Shown here piece by piece: positions 15,829 to 24,769 of a stretch of 64,000 bases of DNA; the stretch's first letter is position 1, and every line of letters begins with the position of its first letter. A model generated the notes under the pieces. That model saw nothing but the letters and a program-made list of their open reading frames with translations, was not told the origin of the DNA and did no database searches. The DNA is from Weissella minor (GTDB taxonomy: Bacteria > Bacillota > Bacilli > Lactobacillales > Lactobacillaceae), in contig NZ_JQCD01000024.1 of NCBI RefSeq assembly GCF_001437425.1, forward strand, positions 492,362 through 556,361, in the 5' to 3' direction. Both the position numbers and the translations under genes were made by a program.

Positions 15829-17160
15829 ATGTCAACAATTAGTAATGAACAAACGCAAGCTTATCGCGCAGCATTTTTGCAGGATCCGATTCACCAGGCA
15901 AATCAACGGAGCGTCTGGAAAAACGGGATTCAAAATTCCGCACAAAACCAAGAAACTTTTGTCACGAATACACCCCAATTTTCAATTGATTTGAACACTG
16001 GAAAAGTTGCAAATCAAAAGCAATCTGGTCGTTGCTGGATGTTTGCCGCATTAAATACAATGCGCCACAAGATGAGTAGCGATTTGAATTTAGCTAATTT
16101 TGAGCTATCTCAAAACTATACATTTTTCTGGGATAAATATGAAAAAGCAAATTATTTCTATGAAAATATTCTTGCAACAGCCCAACAAGAACGTACAAGT
16201 CGTGAAGTGTCATTCCTTTTGCAAACACCACAACAAGATGGTGGTCAATGGGATATGATTGTTTCAATCTTTCAAAAGTATGGTGTCGTGCCTAAAGCAG
16301 CGATGCCTGAAACTGCAAGTAGTGAAAATTCAACAGAATTAAATGTTTATTTGAATAAATTATTGCGTAAGCATGCCATTATCTTACGTCAATTAGTCGC
16401 TGAAAATGCATCTGATGAGACTATTAAAAGCAAGCGAACTGAGCTTTTGCAAGAAGTTTACGACCTTTTGGCAACAGCACTTGGTCTCCCACCAGAGACA
16501 TTTAACTTCGAATATCGTGATGAAGAAAACAACTTCATCCAAGAACTGGATCTGACGCCCCACACTTTTTACGACAAATATATTGGCATTGATTTGGACA
16601 ATTATGTCAGCGTAATCAATGCCCCAACTGATGACAAGCCATTTATGCACAGTTATACAGTTGATATGTTAGGTAATGTTGCTGGTGGTAAACAAGTTAA
16701 ATATTTGAATTTGGATATCGCCGATTTGAAAGAACTGGCCCTAAAGCAATTGCAAAGTGGTGAATCAGTTTGGTTTGGTAGTGATGTTGGTCAATCTTCT
16801 CTTCGCGATAAAGGGATTATGGCAACGGATGCACTTGCTGTTGATGATTTATTTGGCGTTGACTTTAACATGACCAAGGGAGAACGCCTAGACTATGGTG
16901 AAAGTCTTATGACCCATGCCATGGTATTGACTGGTGTTGACCTAATCAACGATGTTCCAACTAAGTGGAAGGTTGAGAATAGTTGGGGTGAAAAAGTTGG
17001 AACTGATGGTTTCTTTGTCATGAGTGATGCTTGGATGGATGAATATACTTACCAAGTTGTTGTTCGTAAAGACTTACTATCAGCTGAACAACAAGCTGCC
17101 TTTGATGAAGAACCAACTGTACTTGCCCCTTGGGATCCAATGGGTGCCTTGGCTAATTAA
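15829..17160 (+). CDS. pepC: Aminopeptidase C (bleomycin hydrolase family)
   Basis: 443 residues, the usual PepC length, with GAGGAGG upstream of the ATG. The papain-like triad is Cys69 (SGRCWMFAALN), His363 (MTHAMVLTGV) and Asn384 (VENSWGEKVG). This hexameric cytosolic thiol peptidase of lactic acid bacteria removes N-terminal residues from casein-derived and other peptides. A GNAT gene follows 12 bases downstream and is probably co-transcribed. Confidence 0.96.
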   Translation: MSTISNEQTQAYRAAFLQDPIHQANQRSVWKNGIQNSAQNQETFVTNTPQFSIDLNTGKVANQKQSGRCWMFAALNTMRHKMSSDLNLANFELSQNYTFFWDKYEKANYFYENILATAQQERTSREVSFLLQTPQQDGGQWDMIVSIFQKYGVVPKAAMPETASSENSTELNVYLNKLLRKHAIILRQLVAENASDETIKSKRTELLQEVYDLLATALGLPPETFNFEYRDEENNFIQELDLTPHTFYDKYIGIDLDNYVSVINAPTDDKPFMHSYTVDMLGNVAGGKQVKYLNLDIADLKELALKQLQSGESVWFGSDVGQSSLRDKGIMATDALAVDDLFGVDFNMTKGERLDYGESLMTHAMVLTGVDLINDVPTKWKVENSWGEKVGTDGFFVMSDAWMDEYTYQVVVRKDLLSAEQQAAFDEEPTVLAPWDPMGALAN

Positions 17161-17172
17161 TTCGAGGTTTTT

Positions 17173-17709
17173 ATGGTAACAATTCGTCCTGCAACAAAAA
17201 CTGATTTACCGGAACTTTTAAGGATTTATACCCCTTATGTTGAAGCATCAACGGCCTCTTTTGATGAAGCAGCGCCAACATTAAGCACGTTTACGACGCA
17301 ATATGAGCAAATTCAGCACGACTATCCTTATTTAATTGCTGAAAGCGCTGGAGAATTACTCGGTTATTGCTACGCCCATGCCTATAGTAATCGTAACGCC
17401 TATCAGTGGAGCTCAGAAGTCACGATTTATTTGAAGCCAGCTGCACAAGGTCAACATGTAGGGACTCAATTATACCAAGCCCTTGAACAACAATTAATTA
17501 ACCAGAATATCTACAATGTCTTCGCATGCATCACTGGATCAAATGAAGCGAGTCTTATCTTTCATGCCCATTGTGGTTACGCAGAAGTTGGTCATTTCAA
17601 AGCAAGTGGCTTTAAACATGGACAATGGTTAGACACGATTTGGATGCAAAAAGAATTGCAACCATTATCCGATAATCAACCACAACCGTTTATGGCACGT
17701 ACCAACTAA
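17173..17709 (+). CDS. GNAT N-acetyltransferase, phosphinothricin/methionine-sulfone acetyltransferase type
   Basis: 178 residues. It matches the Pat/MnaT subgroup of GNAT enzymes: IRPATKTDLPELLRIYTPYVE, then SAGELLGYCYAHAYSNRNAYQWSSEVTIY in two blocks, the acetyl-CoA loop AAQGQHVGTQLYQAL, and FHAHCGYAEVGHFKASGFKHGQWLDTIWMQ. Relatives acetylate the amino group of methionine sulfone/sulfoximine or phosphinothricin-like amino acids. It lies 12 bases after pepC with a GAGG site and is followed by a strong terminator. The natural substrate is not evident. Confidence 0.88.
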   Translation: MVTIRPATKTDLPELLRIYTPYVEASTASFDEAAPTLSTFTTQYEQIQHDYPYLIAESAGELLGYCYAHAYSNRNAYQWSSEVTIYLKPAAQGQHVGTQLYQALEQQLINQNIYNVFACITGSNEASLIFHAHCGYAEVGHFKASGFKHGQWLDTIWMQKELQPLSDNQPQPFMARTN

Positions 17710-17733
17710 TTGCGTTTTAGGATAAAAGCAAAT

Positions 17734-17770
17734 TAAAAGCACGTATGTTAAAAGACATACGTGCTTTTTA
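17734..17770. terminator. Bidirectional terminator
   Basis: Hairpin AAAAGCACGTATGT / ACATACGTGCTTTTT between convergent transcription units. Confidence 0.9.
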
Positions 17771-17781
17771 AATGGTTTTAA

Positions 17782-18564
17782 TTACCGTCCTGCGCCATCA
17801 TAGCGTCTTAATCCGCATAACCACATTAATCGACTTAAAACCAGACTCACAAGCGCTAACACAATAACACCCAAGAATCCGAACCATGTCAAACGCCCTA
17901 GTAATGCGAGTGCAGTTGGCGTCGCAATCATCCCCACTGGTAAAATGACCAAGAATATTAACTTTCCAAACCCACGATAAATGGTATTTGGATAACGTCC
18001 CATTTGAATCACACTTAAAAACAAATCAGAACGCCCGAAATTGGTTGGTAACCAAAATACCGTAATCGTCCATAAAAACCAAATCGCATAATACAGGATA
18101 CAACCGGCTAGCATGCATAATAATGCTATCGGTAAATAAAACCAGTTAATTGATAGATGAATCAACGCATAAATCGTCACAGTCAATCCAAAAATAAAAT
18201 TAACAAGCTGTGTAAAATCGACTGCATAGAAAAAATAATAAAGTTGGGTATCAATTGGTTTTAAAAGAATTGAATCTAACTGCCCTTCTCGAATATCGTG
18301 TTCTAATGTTGGTAAATTTTGGACTAAAAACGTCATCATTAATCCATCAACCATTGTGTAAATGCCAACTAATAATAATGTTTGATACCACGACCATCCA
18401 GCAATTGTATCGACATTTAAATAAATCATTTTAAAAAAGACAATTGGTATGCCTAACCAGAGCACTGCTGACAGGATGCCAAAAATGAAATCAGCACTGA
18501 ATGACGCTGAACGCATCAAACTCATTTGTAAAAGCTTTTGAATTGTAGAAATCTGTGATCGCAT
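17782..18564 (-). CDS. ABC-2 type transporter permease (second permease of exporter)
   Basis: 260 residues with six hydrophobic helices and no ATPase motif. It resembles the ABC2_membrane_6 / DUF990 permeases that work in pairs (viologen or daunorubicin exporter type): LVGIYTMVDGLMMTFLVQNL, the cytosolic LEHDIREGQLDSILLKPIDTQ coupling loop, and YPNTIYRGFGKLI. It is the third gene of the operon, five bases after the previous permease gene. It probably forms a heterodimeric channel with that permease and the upstream ATPase. The exported substrate is unknown. Confidence 0.85.
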   Translation of the reverse strand: MRSQISTIQKLLQMSLMRSASFSADFIFGILSAVLWLGIPIVFFKMIYLNVDTIAGWSWYQTLLLVGIYTMVDGLMMTFLVQNLPTLEHDIREGQLDSILLKPIDTQLYYFFYAVDFTQLVNFIFGLTVTIYALIHLSINWFYLPIALLCMLAGCILYYAIWFLWTITVFWLPTNFGRSDLFLSVIQMGRYPNTIYRGFGKLIFLVILPVGMIATPTALALLGRLTWFGFLGVIVLALVSLVLSRLMWLCGLRRYDGAGR

Positions 18565-18569
18565 CTAGT

Positions 18570-19361
18570 CTACCCCATAACATCTGAATAATGGCGCGCA
18601 CCTAATCGATTTAACCAGTAACCGATGCCATATAATGCAATCAGCCACATAAGTCCAATTAAGATGCCAATGCTCCAATTGATTGGCAATGTTTGCTTCA
18701 ATAATGTCTGAATTGGAAAATAACTGAAGTATTGAAAAGGCAACAGATTAGATAAGTTTTTTAGGATTTCTGGAAATAAATTCAATGGTAAGTAATAACC
18801 AGCTAGAAACGAAACGACAATTTCTTTAACGATTAACACAAAAAATAAATTTTCAAACCAATACGCTAAACAACCAATCACGTAACCAAATGCAAACCAT
18901 AATAACATCGCTAATAAAATCGTCATGAAGACTTGCCCGAACCAGATGACATCAAGGGAAAAAATATGTTTTATATGCATAACCAGTATTATCAAGATGA
19001 TTGGCGCTAAGACCATTAAATTTGCGATACGATCGCCCAACATCCGCGAGAAATAATAACCCATCATATTAACTGGTCGTCGCACAATATTAGATAATTC
19101 ACCTGAGTGAATATCGTCATTAAGTTCCCAGTCAATCGCATACCAAACAAAAAAGTTCACAACATTAACACCAATATAGTATTTGATCATTGTCTCTGCG
19201 GTCATCCCTTGAATTGCTGAGTGCCCTGGTAAAATACTGGTCCATAGATAAGCCATGACGACGGTTGGAATAAGCGCTTGTGCCAATAAAACAAAGATAC
19301 TACTCTTAGAGGCTAAGACGGATTTCATCGAAGTTTGAGCGACCGCAAGATACTTTTTCAT
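18570..19361 (-). CDS. ABC-2 type transporter permease (first permease of exporter)
   Basis: 263 residues and six hydrophobic helices. The cytosolic coupling segment WELNDDIHSGELSNIVRRPV, followed by NMMGYYFSRMLGDRIANLM, parallels the IREGQLDSILLKPI segment of its partner, which supports a common origin. The start codon overlaps the ATPase stop as ATGA, with GGAGG seven bases upstream. Expected role: half of the membrane channel of a multidrug or viologen-type exporter. Confidence 0.85.
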   Translation of the reverse strand: MKKYLAVAQTSMKSVLASKSSIFVLLAQALIPTVVMAYLWTSILPGHSAIQGMTAETMIKYYIGVNVVNFFVWYAIDWELNDDIHSGELSNIVRRPVNMMGYYFSRMLGDRIANLMVLAPIILIILVMHIKHIFSLDVIWFGQVFMTILLAMLLWFAFGYVIGCLAYWFENLFFVLIVKEIVVSFLAGYYLPLNLFPEILKNLSNLLPFQYFSYFPIQTLLKQTLPINWSIGILIGLMWLIALYGIGYWLNRLGARHYSDVMG

Positions 19362-20338
19362 CCCTGTGCCTCCATATTAAAAACTTCTAAAATAATATCG
19401 TCTAACTGCAAATCTTGAACAGTCACTGCTGTACCTAGCCCATTAACAATTAATCGATTTGTCATCACATTAACTTCTGCGGCCGGAACTTTTATGGTCA
19501 CGCGATCAAATGTTTCTTCCATTATCGGAAAACCTAACTGGTCTGCTTGATAAGCCGTTCCTTTTTCAAAACTCAGATAACGATAATCATCAAATTCCTG
19601 CATTAATTGTGACAGCTGTCCATCCCAAATAACTTCACCATGATTTAGGAGAATCATTTGATCACATACTGCTGAAATATCTTCCATGTCATGACTCGTT
19701 AGAAAAATTGTCGTCTGTTTATCGCGATTCAAACATCGAATAAATTGTCGGATATCTCTTTTTGACTGAACATCTAAACCAATTGTTGGTTCATCTAAGA
19801 AAAGCACTTGTGGGTTTGTGGCAACCGCTGCCACAAATTCAACCTTCATCCGTTCACCTAAAGACAACTTGCGTGCTTGTACATTTAAGCGATGGTTAAC
19901 ATGCAACAATTCCGTCATTTCATTAACATTTTGTTCAAAGGTGATTGGATCAACATCGTACATGACTTGAATTAATTGGAGATAGTCATTTGGTGTTAAA
20001 TCCAACATAATTTGTGCTTTATTGCCCATAACAACTGAAATATCACGCCTAAATGCTTGTGTGCGTTCACTTGGATTGAAACCTGCCACATTGATACTTC
20101 CTGATGAGGGATATAATGTGCCCGTTAACATTTTAATTGTCGTCGTTTTCCCAGCACCATTTTGACCAATAAAACCAACGATCGTACCAGCTGGAACTGT
20201 AAAATTAATCTTGTTAACAGCAGCAATCTGTTTTTTATGTCGCTTAAATACAGTTGCCAGGGCGGATTTAAGTCCCGGTGCACGCTCAGTCACGACAAAA
20301 TGCTTTTCAAGATTATTAACCTCAATTGTGCCACCCAT
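19358..20338 (-). CDS. ABC exporter ATP-binding protein
   Basis: 326 residues, AAAGGAG seven bases before the ATG. Walker A is GQNGAGKTT, Walker B is VLFLDEPTIGLD, and the H-loop is TSHDMED. The signature reads LSLGERMK rather than LSGGQ, as is usual in the subfamily paired with DUF990 permeases. A 30-residue insert before Walker A (ERAPGLKSALATVFKRHKKQ) is also typical of that group. First gene of a three-gene operon with both permeases; it powers export across the membrane. Confidence 0.9.
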   Translation of the reverse strand: MGGTIEVNNLEKHFVVTERAPGLKSALATVFKRHKKQIAAVNKINFTVPAGTIVGFIGQNGAGKTTTIKMLTGTLYPSSGSINVAGFNPSERTQAFRRDISVVMGNKAQIMLDLTPNDYLQLIQVMYDVDPITFEQNVNEMTELLHVNHRLNVQARKLSLGERMKVEFVAAVATNPQVLFLDEPTIGLDVQSKRDIRQFIRCLNRDKQTTIFLTSHDMEDISAVCDQMILLNHGEVIWDGQLSQLMQEFDDYRYLSFEKGTAYQADQLGFPIMEETFDRVTIKVPAAEVNVMTNRLIVNGLGTAVTVQDLQLDDIILEVFNMEAQG

Positions 20339-20461
20339 CCTGATGCTCCTTTGTTTTAAAACATTTTGATTCGAATCAAGTTCTCATCATACTGCCCAGT
20401 TATAAGCCTCAGTATACAATAAAATGAAAGAAAAATGTGCATTTTATTAGAAATGATTGCA

Positions 20462-20490
20462 AATAAAAAGCTTGCTCTGCCTTTCAAGCA
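20462..20490 (-). terminator. Probable terminator of cysteine hydrolase gene
   Basis: Short hairpin GCTTG / CAAGC with TTTTTATTT on the minus strand, downstream of the stop at 20514. Confidence 0.5.
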
Positions 20491-20513
20491 AAACAAGCCT
20501 CTTGTATCTGTTC

Positions 20514-21023
20514 TTAATCAAGCCATTCAACAAACCGTTGATCCCAAATATTTTCATAAAAATTTCGAGTTGCACTGGCACTCATGTACGCATTATCATA
20601 AGTCGTTGATGCACCATGTTGCATCAATATTTTATAGCCACGGTCAAATGCTGCTTTAATGGTACTATCGACACAATATTCAACCTGTGCCCCCATAATC
20701 TCAATCGCATTTGCAGACAAGCGACCTAATAAGTCACTTAATTCCGTATGATAAAATGAATCAGGATGCGTTTTACTCATAATTTTATCAGTACCAATCG
20801 CAACATTTAAGTTATCCAACAATTCATATGCTTCTGAATCCGGTTGAATTTGGTCATCTTGATGTTGAATCCAGATGACTGGCAATCCAATTTGGTGATA
20901 GAGGGTCACACGCTGATTAATCACTTCCGTCATTTCTGATAAACGATTAATATCTTCACCATTGTTTTGACAAACCCCTTTTTGCATATCAATAATAATC
21001 AATGCGTCTGCTACTTTTCCCAC
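20514..21023 (-). CDS. Isochorismatase-like cysteine hydrolase
   Basis: 169 residues starting at GTG 21023, eight bases after AGAGG; an upstream in-frame GTG overlaps the ribosome site itself. The Asp-Lys-Cys triad of the family is present: Asp12 (IIIDMQKG), Lys84 (IMSKTHPDSF) and Cys117 (GAQVEYCVDST). The family includes nicotinamidases, N-carbamoylsarcosine amidase and YcaC-type hydrolases. The IDMQKG and VEYCVDSTIKAAFDRGY segments fit a general cysteine hydrolase with unknown amide substrate. It follows the ASCH-domain gene by 17 bases, so the two probably share a transcript. Confidence 0.85.
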   Translation of the reverse strand: MGKVADALIIIDMQKGVCQNNGEDINRLSEMTEVINQRVTLYHQIGLPVIWIQHQDDQIQPDSEAYELLDNLNVAIGTDKIMSKTHPDSFYHTELSDLLGRLSANAIEIMGAQVEYCVDSTIKAAFDRGYKILMQHGASTTYDNAYMSASATRNFYENIWDQRFVEWLD

Positions 21024-21040
21024 TCGTATCACCTCTGAAC

Positions 21041-21490
21041 TTATTTTCTCTCAAATGTTTCAAACAATATCAAATCATCTGACTTAAAATCACGTTGCTT
21101 AACCTCTTTGAACAACGGTTCAAAAAAGGCAATATGTGCTTGTTGCCAATATGCTAAAGATAAGTCGCCTTCTCCTTCACGTTTAGCATGGGCCTCCGTA
21201 ATTGCATTAAATGGTAATATTTCAACTTGCGTGGTCTGGATAACGGCAACTGGCTGACTATCTCCATCCAAAATGATTGAATAATCACCCACTTGCGGCT
21301 TAGCTTCGTCATCTTCATACAGTGCCAACGCACTAGCTGTTCCACGTTTTGTACCATCAACAACTAATTGTGCCAATTCATTTTGCATGTCTTTTGACAT
21401 ACCAAAACCAAAAGCCGCATAAAGATGTGCATCTACCAGTTGATTTTGCTCACAAAAATTCTGCCAATAGGCTTCTACTGGTGTCATCAT
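21041..21490 (-). CDS. ASCH domain protein
   Basis: 149 residues (or 148 from the second ATG, which is better spaced from TAGGAG). Most of the chain is an ASCH domain: DGTKRGTASALALYEDDE, KPQVGDYSIILDGDSQPVAV, TTQVEILPFNAITEAHAKREGEGD and WQQAHIAFF. ASCH domains have a PUA-like beta-barrel fold and are thought to bind RNA, and some have ribonuclease or amidohydrolase activity. It is cytosolic, lying between a small HTH gene (12 bases upstream) and a cysteine hydrolase gene, all on the minus strand. Confidence 0.88.
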   Translation of the reverse strand: MMTPVEAYWQNFCEQNQLVDAHLYAAFGFGMSKDMQNELAQLVVDGTKRGTASALALYEDDEAKPQVGDYSIILDGDSQPVAVIQTTQVEILPFNAITEAHAKREGEGDLSLAYWQQAHIAFFEPLFKEVKQRDFKSDDLILFETFERK

Positions 21491-21501
21491 AAAACTCCTA
21501 A

Positions 21502-21792
21502 TTATTCGCCATGCTTCTTATAACGTTGCATGTAACGCTGACTATGCAAAGTAATTTCAGAAAGTTCAAGAATAGTCGCAATTTCTGTTAGTGGTACATT
21601 ATCTTGCATTAATTTTGAAAAGCGACGGTAACGTTCTTCGTACCCTTGATGTAAACGATCACTTTGTGAAACATGATAGTTCACCTCATCAACGTCTTTC
21701 GCCACTGAAGGGTTCCCCGTCACATCAACATGTACCTTCAAATTATCATGTGTCGTCTTGTTGAAATTATAATCTCCTACTTTTCCGAGCAT
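21502..21792 (-). CDS. Small HTH-like protein of unknown function
   Basis: 96 residues from the ATG at 21792, chosen because GTAGG lies seven bases upstream; an earlier ATG at 21813 lacks a site. The N-terminal half is beta-rich (GDYNFNKTTHDNLKVHVDVT). The middle is charged and helical (SQSDRLHQGYEERYRRFSKL), and the C-terminus reads like a helix-turn-helix (VPLTEIATILELSEITLHSQ). It is the first gene of a run with the ASCH and cysteine hydrolase genes. No family recognised; a DNA- or RNA-binding role is inference. Confidence 0.65.
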   Translation of the reverse strand: MLGKVGDYNFNKTTHDNLKVHVDVTGNPSVAKDVDEVNYHVSQSDRLHQGYEERYRRFSKLMQDNVPLTEIATILELSEITLHSQRYMQRYKKHGE

Positions 21793-21937
21793 TTTCAAAC
21801 CTACTTTCACCATGACGGCTTATTTCGACAGTCATGCAATGTGTTGCTTGCCGCATAAAATTAAAATAAGTTTTGCGTGTCATTAGAAATTAATTATAAA
21901 CCTATTTTGGACAGAATACCAATTTGCCCACTTTTAC

Positions 21938-21966
21938 AAAAAAAGCCATTGGCCCATTACCAATGA
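21938..21966 (-). terminator. Terminator of 60-aa gene
   Basis: Hairpin CATTGG / CCAATG followed on the minus strand by GCTTTTTTT, just after the stop at 21970. Confidence 0.75.
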
Positions 21967-21969
21967 CAA

Positions 21970-22152
21970 TTATTGTTCTAACTCTTGAATACGTGCTTCG
22001 ATTGTTCGTAAACGACGACGTAAATTCTTTTGTCGCTCCAAAAAATCGGTGCTACGTGTTCGACTTGAATAGATCTCATTTAATTTCATTTGCACACGGA
22101 TGTGTTCATTCTTTAAAGCTCTTAATCTAAACCATTTTGATAATGCATTCAT
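21970..22152 (-). CDS. Small basic coiled-coil protein, 60 aa
   Basis: 60 residues; AAAGGGGG lies eight bases before the ATG and a terminator follows, so this is a real monocistronic gene. The sequence is basic and helical, with heptad-like leucines (ALKNEHIRVQMKLNEIYSS and FLERQKNLRRRLRTIEARI), so a coiled coil or nucleic-acid-binding helix pair is likely. No membrane segment, no recognised family. Confidence 0.7.
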   Translation of the reverse strand: MNALSKWFRLRALKNEHIRVQMKLNEIYSSRTRSTDFLERQKNLRRRLRTIEARIQELEQ

Positions 22153-22325
22153 ATAAAAATCCCCCTTTGTAACGAATCGTATTTCCTATATGATAGAGAT
22201 TAATCACATAGAAGTTGAAAAATGTTACTTTCTTTCTCAACCAACTGAATACTGCTTAATCCTATATTATAGCAGAGATAATAAATAAAGCAACACCTTC
22301 TTCCAATAATCTGAAAGGAAAATTT

Positions 22326-22805
22326 ATGTCTAAAATCATCATCATTCGAGGAAATTCCGGTAGCGGAAAAACCCATCTCGCCAACGCCTTGAACGTCCAC
22401 CTAGACCAACAGACCTTAATGCTACATCAAGATAGCTTAAAGCGCGAATTCTTATCAACGCATGAAACACCGGGTCATCTAACCCCTTCTCTGATTAACG
22501 CTAACATTGATTGGGCCTGCGACCATAATCTTGATGTTATCCTAGAAGGCATTTTAGACTACAAACATTATCAAGCTGTATTTGATCACATACAACATTT
22601 ACCGGTCATCGCAGTCTATTTAAATCAAACCTTTGAACAGACTTTAGCAAAGAACGCTCTAAAAGAAGTTCCCTTTTCCAGCAAACAATTGGCAGATTGG
22701 TGGTTACCAACAGGCGGTGCACCATTGCCTATTCCAGAAACCTTTTTCCCAACGCAATGGCGTACTTTAGAACAAATCAACTGGATTTGTTCCAAAATGA
22801 ACTAG
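22326..22805 (+). CDS. P-loop kinase-like protein (AAA_33 / zeta-toxin-like fold)
   Basis: 159 residues, AAAGGA shortly before the ATG. The Walker A loop is RGNSGSGKTHLANAL at residues 8-22; the second acidic segment is VILEGILD (around 80). A LHQDSLKREFLS segment after the second strand is typical of small-molecule or nucleoside kinases and of chloramphenicol phosphotransferase/zeta-type folds. It is short for a toxin and has no antitoxin partner. It probably phosphorylates a small metabolite; the substrate is unknown. Confidence 0.75.
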   Translation: MSKIIIIRGNSGSGKTHLANALNVHLDQQTLMLHQDSLKREFLSTHETPGHLTPSLINANIDWACDHNLDVILEGILDYKHYQAVFDHIQHLPVIAVYLNQTFEQTLAKNALKEVPFSSKQLADWWLPTGGAPLPIPETFFPTQWRTLEQINWICSKMN

Positions 22806-22858
22806 TTTTACAGCTACTTACAGTGCTAGGATACAGGTAGAAACGGAGGGTTTATATC

Positions 22859-23605
22859 ATGACAAAGACAATTTTAGTAACTGGCGGCAATCAAGGCATG
22901 GGCTTAGAAATTGCCACTGAATTAAGTGAACTTGGACAAACGGTAATTATTGGATCACGTTCCATTGAAAAAGGTCAAGCAGCCGTTAAGCAATTGGCTC
23001 AATCGAATTTACAAATTGATTTTGTCCAGTTAGATGTGACGAACCGCACGTCCATTGACGTAGCAATCCAATATATTACTGACGAATACGGCCATTTAGA
23101 TACATTAATTAATAACGCCGGCATTGCGGTTGACGACCATATCGCCCCTAGTCAGTTAAGCACAGAAAAAATGCGACAAGATTTTGAAGTTAACTTTTTT
23201 GGACTAGTCGAGATGACGCAAGCAAGCCTCCCCTTACTTAAAAAAGCCCCAGAAGGACGCATCATCAACATTTCAAGCATGATGGGATCACATGTGGCTG
23301 CGCTTGATCCAAACTCTGAAGTATTCGGTGCAAGTGCCACCGGTTATCAAGCCAGCAAATCAGCAGCTAATATGTTTACCATTCAGTTGGCCAAGGAACT
23401 CGAACAATCGCACGTAAATATTAGTGTTAACGCCGTTGACCCCGGCATTGTCGCAACTAATTTTGGTGGTACACCCGCGCAACAGTCCGCGGCGCGTGGG
23501 GCTCAATCACCAAAAGCCGGCGTCGCACGCACAATTGAACTTGCTACTGCCGATCATGTTGCCACCGCAAGTTTCACCAATACAAATGGCAGTGTGCCTT
23601 GGTAA
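22859..23605 (+). CDS. Short-chain dehydrogenase/reductase (carbonyl reductase type)
   Basis: 248 residues, GGAGG nine bases upstream. SDR motifs: TGGNQGMG (9-16), NNAG, an IINISSMMG catalytic Ser, and YQASKSA with Tyr and Lys. The final step NAVDPGIVATNF matches the carbonyl-reductase-like SDRs of plants and bacteria. GSRSIEKGQ after the second strand suggests NADP. It is not close to the R-ADH at 3.5-4.3 kb. Substrate unknown. It follows the kinase-like gene by 53 bases and ends in a strong terminator. Confidence 0.88.
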   Translation: MTKTILVTGGNQGMGLEIATELSELGQTVIIGSRSIEKGQAAVKQLAQSNLQIDFVQLDVTNRTSIDVAIQYITDEYGHLDTLINNAGIAVDDHIAPSQLSTEKMRQDFEVNFFGLVEMTQASLPLLKKAPEGRIINISSMMGSHVAALDPNSEVFGASATGYQASKSAANMFTIQLAKELEQSHVNISVNAVDPGIVATNFGGTPAQQSAARGAQSPKAGVARTIELATADHVATASFTNTNGSVPW

Positions 23606-23644
23606 AAAAACGACTCATTTATATGATAAATGAGCCGTTTTTAT
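23606..23644. terminator. Bidirectional terminator
   Basis: Hairpin AAAACGACTCATTTA / TAAATGAGCCGTTTTT between convergent oxidoreductase genes. Confidence 0.9.
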
Positions 23645-24306
23645 TAAATTTCTGCAAGCGCAGTGTCAATTGCAGCATCCCCATTTTTCATTTGAATGAT
23701 GGTCCCTGCTGTTCGTGGATAATTAATTAATTCAGCTAGCACCTGTGCCACATCAGGAATTGTATTCCCTTTAGCCGCTGTTTTTTCTGAAACAAGTAAT
23801 TTTCCAGTTTGATTAACTGGTGTCAAAACGACCTTACCAGTTGGTTCCGCTTCAAGCAAAGAACCTGCTTGAAGAATGGTATATGGCAATGTACTTTGTA
23901 AGACCCATTGATCCGCAAAGTAACGTGCAACATTGTAGTCTTGTAAACTTGCAAAATGTGCTTCTTGCCATTTCGTTTGATCTAAAGCACTTCCTGATGA
24001 TAATTGTACAAAGCGTTCAACACCCACTTGTTCGGCAGCCATTGCCACTTTCACATTACCATTCAAATCAACTTGTAATAAATCTTTTCCACGTGAACCA
24101 GCCGTGAAATAAACAATATCAAAACCAACCAATGCTGCACGAATCGTTTCAAAATCGGCATGCAAATCTAATTGGATAAAATGCTGATTATCACTCACAT
24201 GACTTGATGTTCCAAACACCTCATAATGCGCATCTTGCGCTAAAATATCCATTAATTCACGACCAACGCGACCACTTGCACCTACAATCAAAATTTTCTT
24301 TGTCAT
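23644..24306 (-). CDS. NAD(P)-binding atypical SDR (NmrA/YhfK-like)
   Basis: 220 residues from the ATG at 24306, eight bases after AGAGG; the frame stays open upstream without a ribosome site. The N-terminal loop KILIVGASGRVGRELMDIL binds NAD(P). FTAGSRGKDLLQVDLNGNVK, ERFVQLSSGSALDQ and YTILQAGSLLEAEPTGKV follow the pattern of SDR_a5-type proteins, which often lack a full catalytic Tyr-Lys pair. The function in the cell is unclear: a redox sensor or reductase. Confidence 0.82.
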   Translation of the reverse strand: MTKKILIVGASGRVGRELMDILAQDAHYEVFGTSSHVSDNQHFIQLDLHADFETIRAALVGFDIVYFTAGSRGKDLLQVDLNGNVKVAMAAEQVGVERFVQLSSGSALDQTKWQEAHFASLQDYNVARYFADQWVLQSTLPYTILQAGSLLEAEPTGKVVLTPVNQTGKLLVSEKTAAKGNTIPDVAQVLAELINYPRTAGTIIQMKNGDAAIDTALAEI

Positions 24307-24458
24307 TACAAATTCCTCTTTCACATAAAATGCTAAGGCTTCACATACGACCATCATACACGGCTCTAAATATAATTGAAACACTTATTAAGGGTTTAAT
24401 TTTTAATATCATCTAGTGTATAATGTAGTTTGACTAAAAAATTAATGGAGAGGCATAC

Positions 24459-24728
24459 ATGCTTTATATTATAATATTCGTTTTAATCATCATGCTAAGC
24501 ATTTTATGCTATCTGTATTTGCAATTAAAACAAAAATACAATGAATTACTTGAAACAAGTAAGATGCGTGAATCAGTTGTCGATAATAAAATAATTGAAT
24601 TATCTAATATCAGTGATTCAATGGAAAACAATAAAACCCTTCTTATCCGTGAACGTGAACGAATCGATAAAATGATTATTGATTTATCAAATGAAGAAGT
24701 GTCAGACAGCCAAACACCATTACAATAA
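24459..24728 (+). CDS. Single-span membrane protein with coiled coil
   Basis: 89 residues, GGAGAGG eight bases or so before the ATG, and a TATAAT box at 24419-24424. One N-terminal transmembrane helix (LYIIIFVLIIMLSILCYLYL) is followed by a long charged helix with heptad pattern (QKYNELLETSKMRESVVDNK onward), so the body is a cytosolic coiled coil. The architecture resembles EzrA/FtsL-like or YtxH-like small proteins, but no family is recognised. Strong terminator downstream. Confidence 0.7.
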   Translation: MLYIIIFVLIIMLSILCYLYLQLKQKYNELLETSKMRESVVDNKIIELSNISDSMENNKTLLIRERERIDKMIIDLSNEEVSDSQTPLQ

Positions 24729-24768
24729 AAAAACGTTTATGAGTCATCTGCTCATAAACGTTTTTTTA
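24727..24768. terminator. Bidirectional terminator
   Basis: Hairpin AAACGTTTATGAG / CTCATAAACGTTT with flanking A and T runs, between the coiled-coil gene and polA. Confidence 0.92.
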
Positions 24769-24769
24769 T

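Noticed and set aside
19358-20338. Atypical ABC signature LSLGE as a defect
   Set aside because: Variants of this signature are usual in the subfamily that pairs with DUF990-type permeases.
20435-20659. 74-codon plus-strand frame over the end of the isochorismatase-like gene
   Set aside because: Overlaps a gene with intact catalytic residues on the opposite strand and has no ribosome site.
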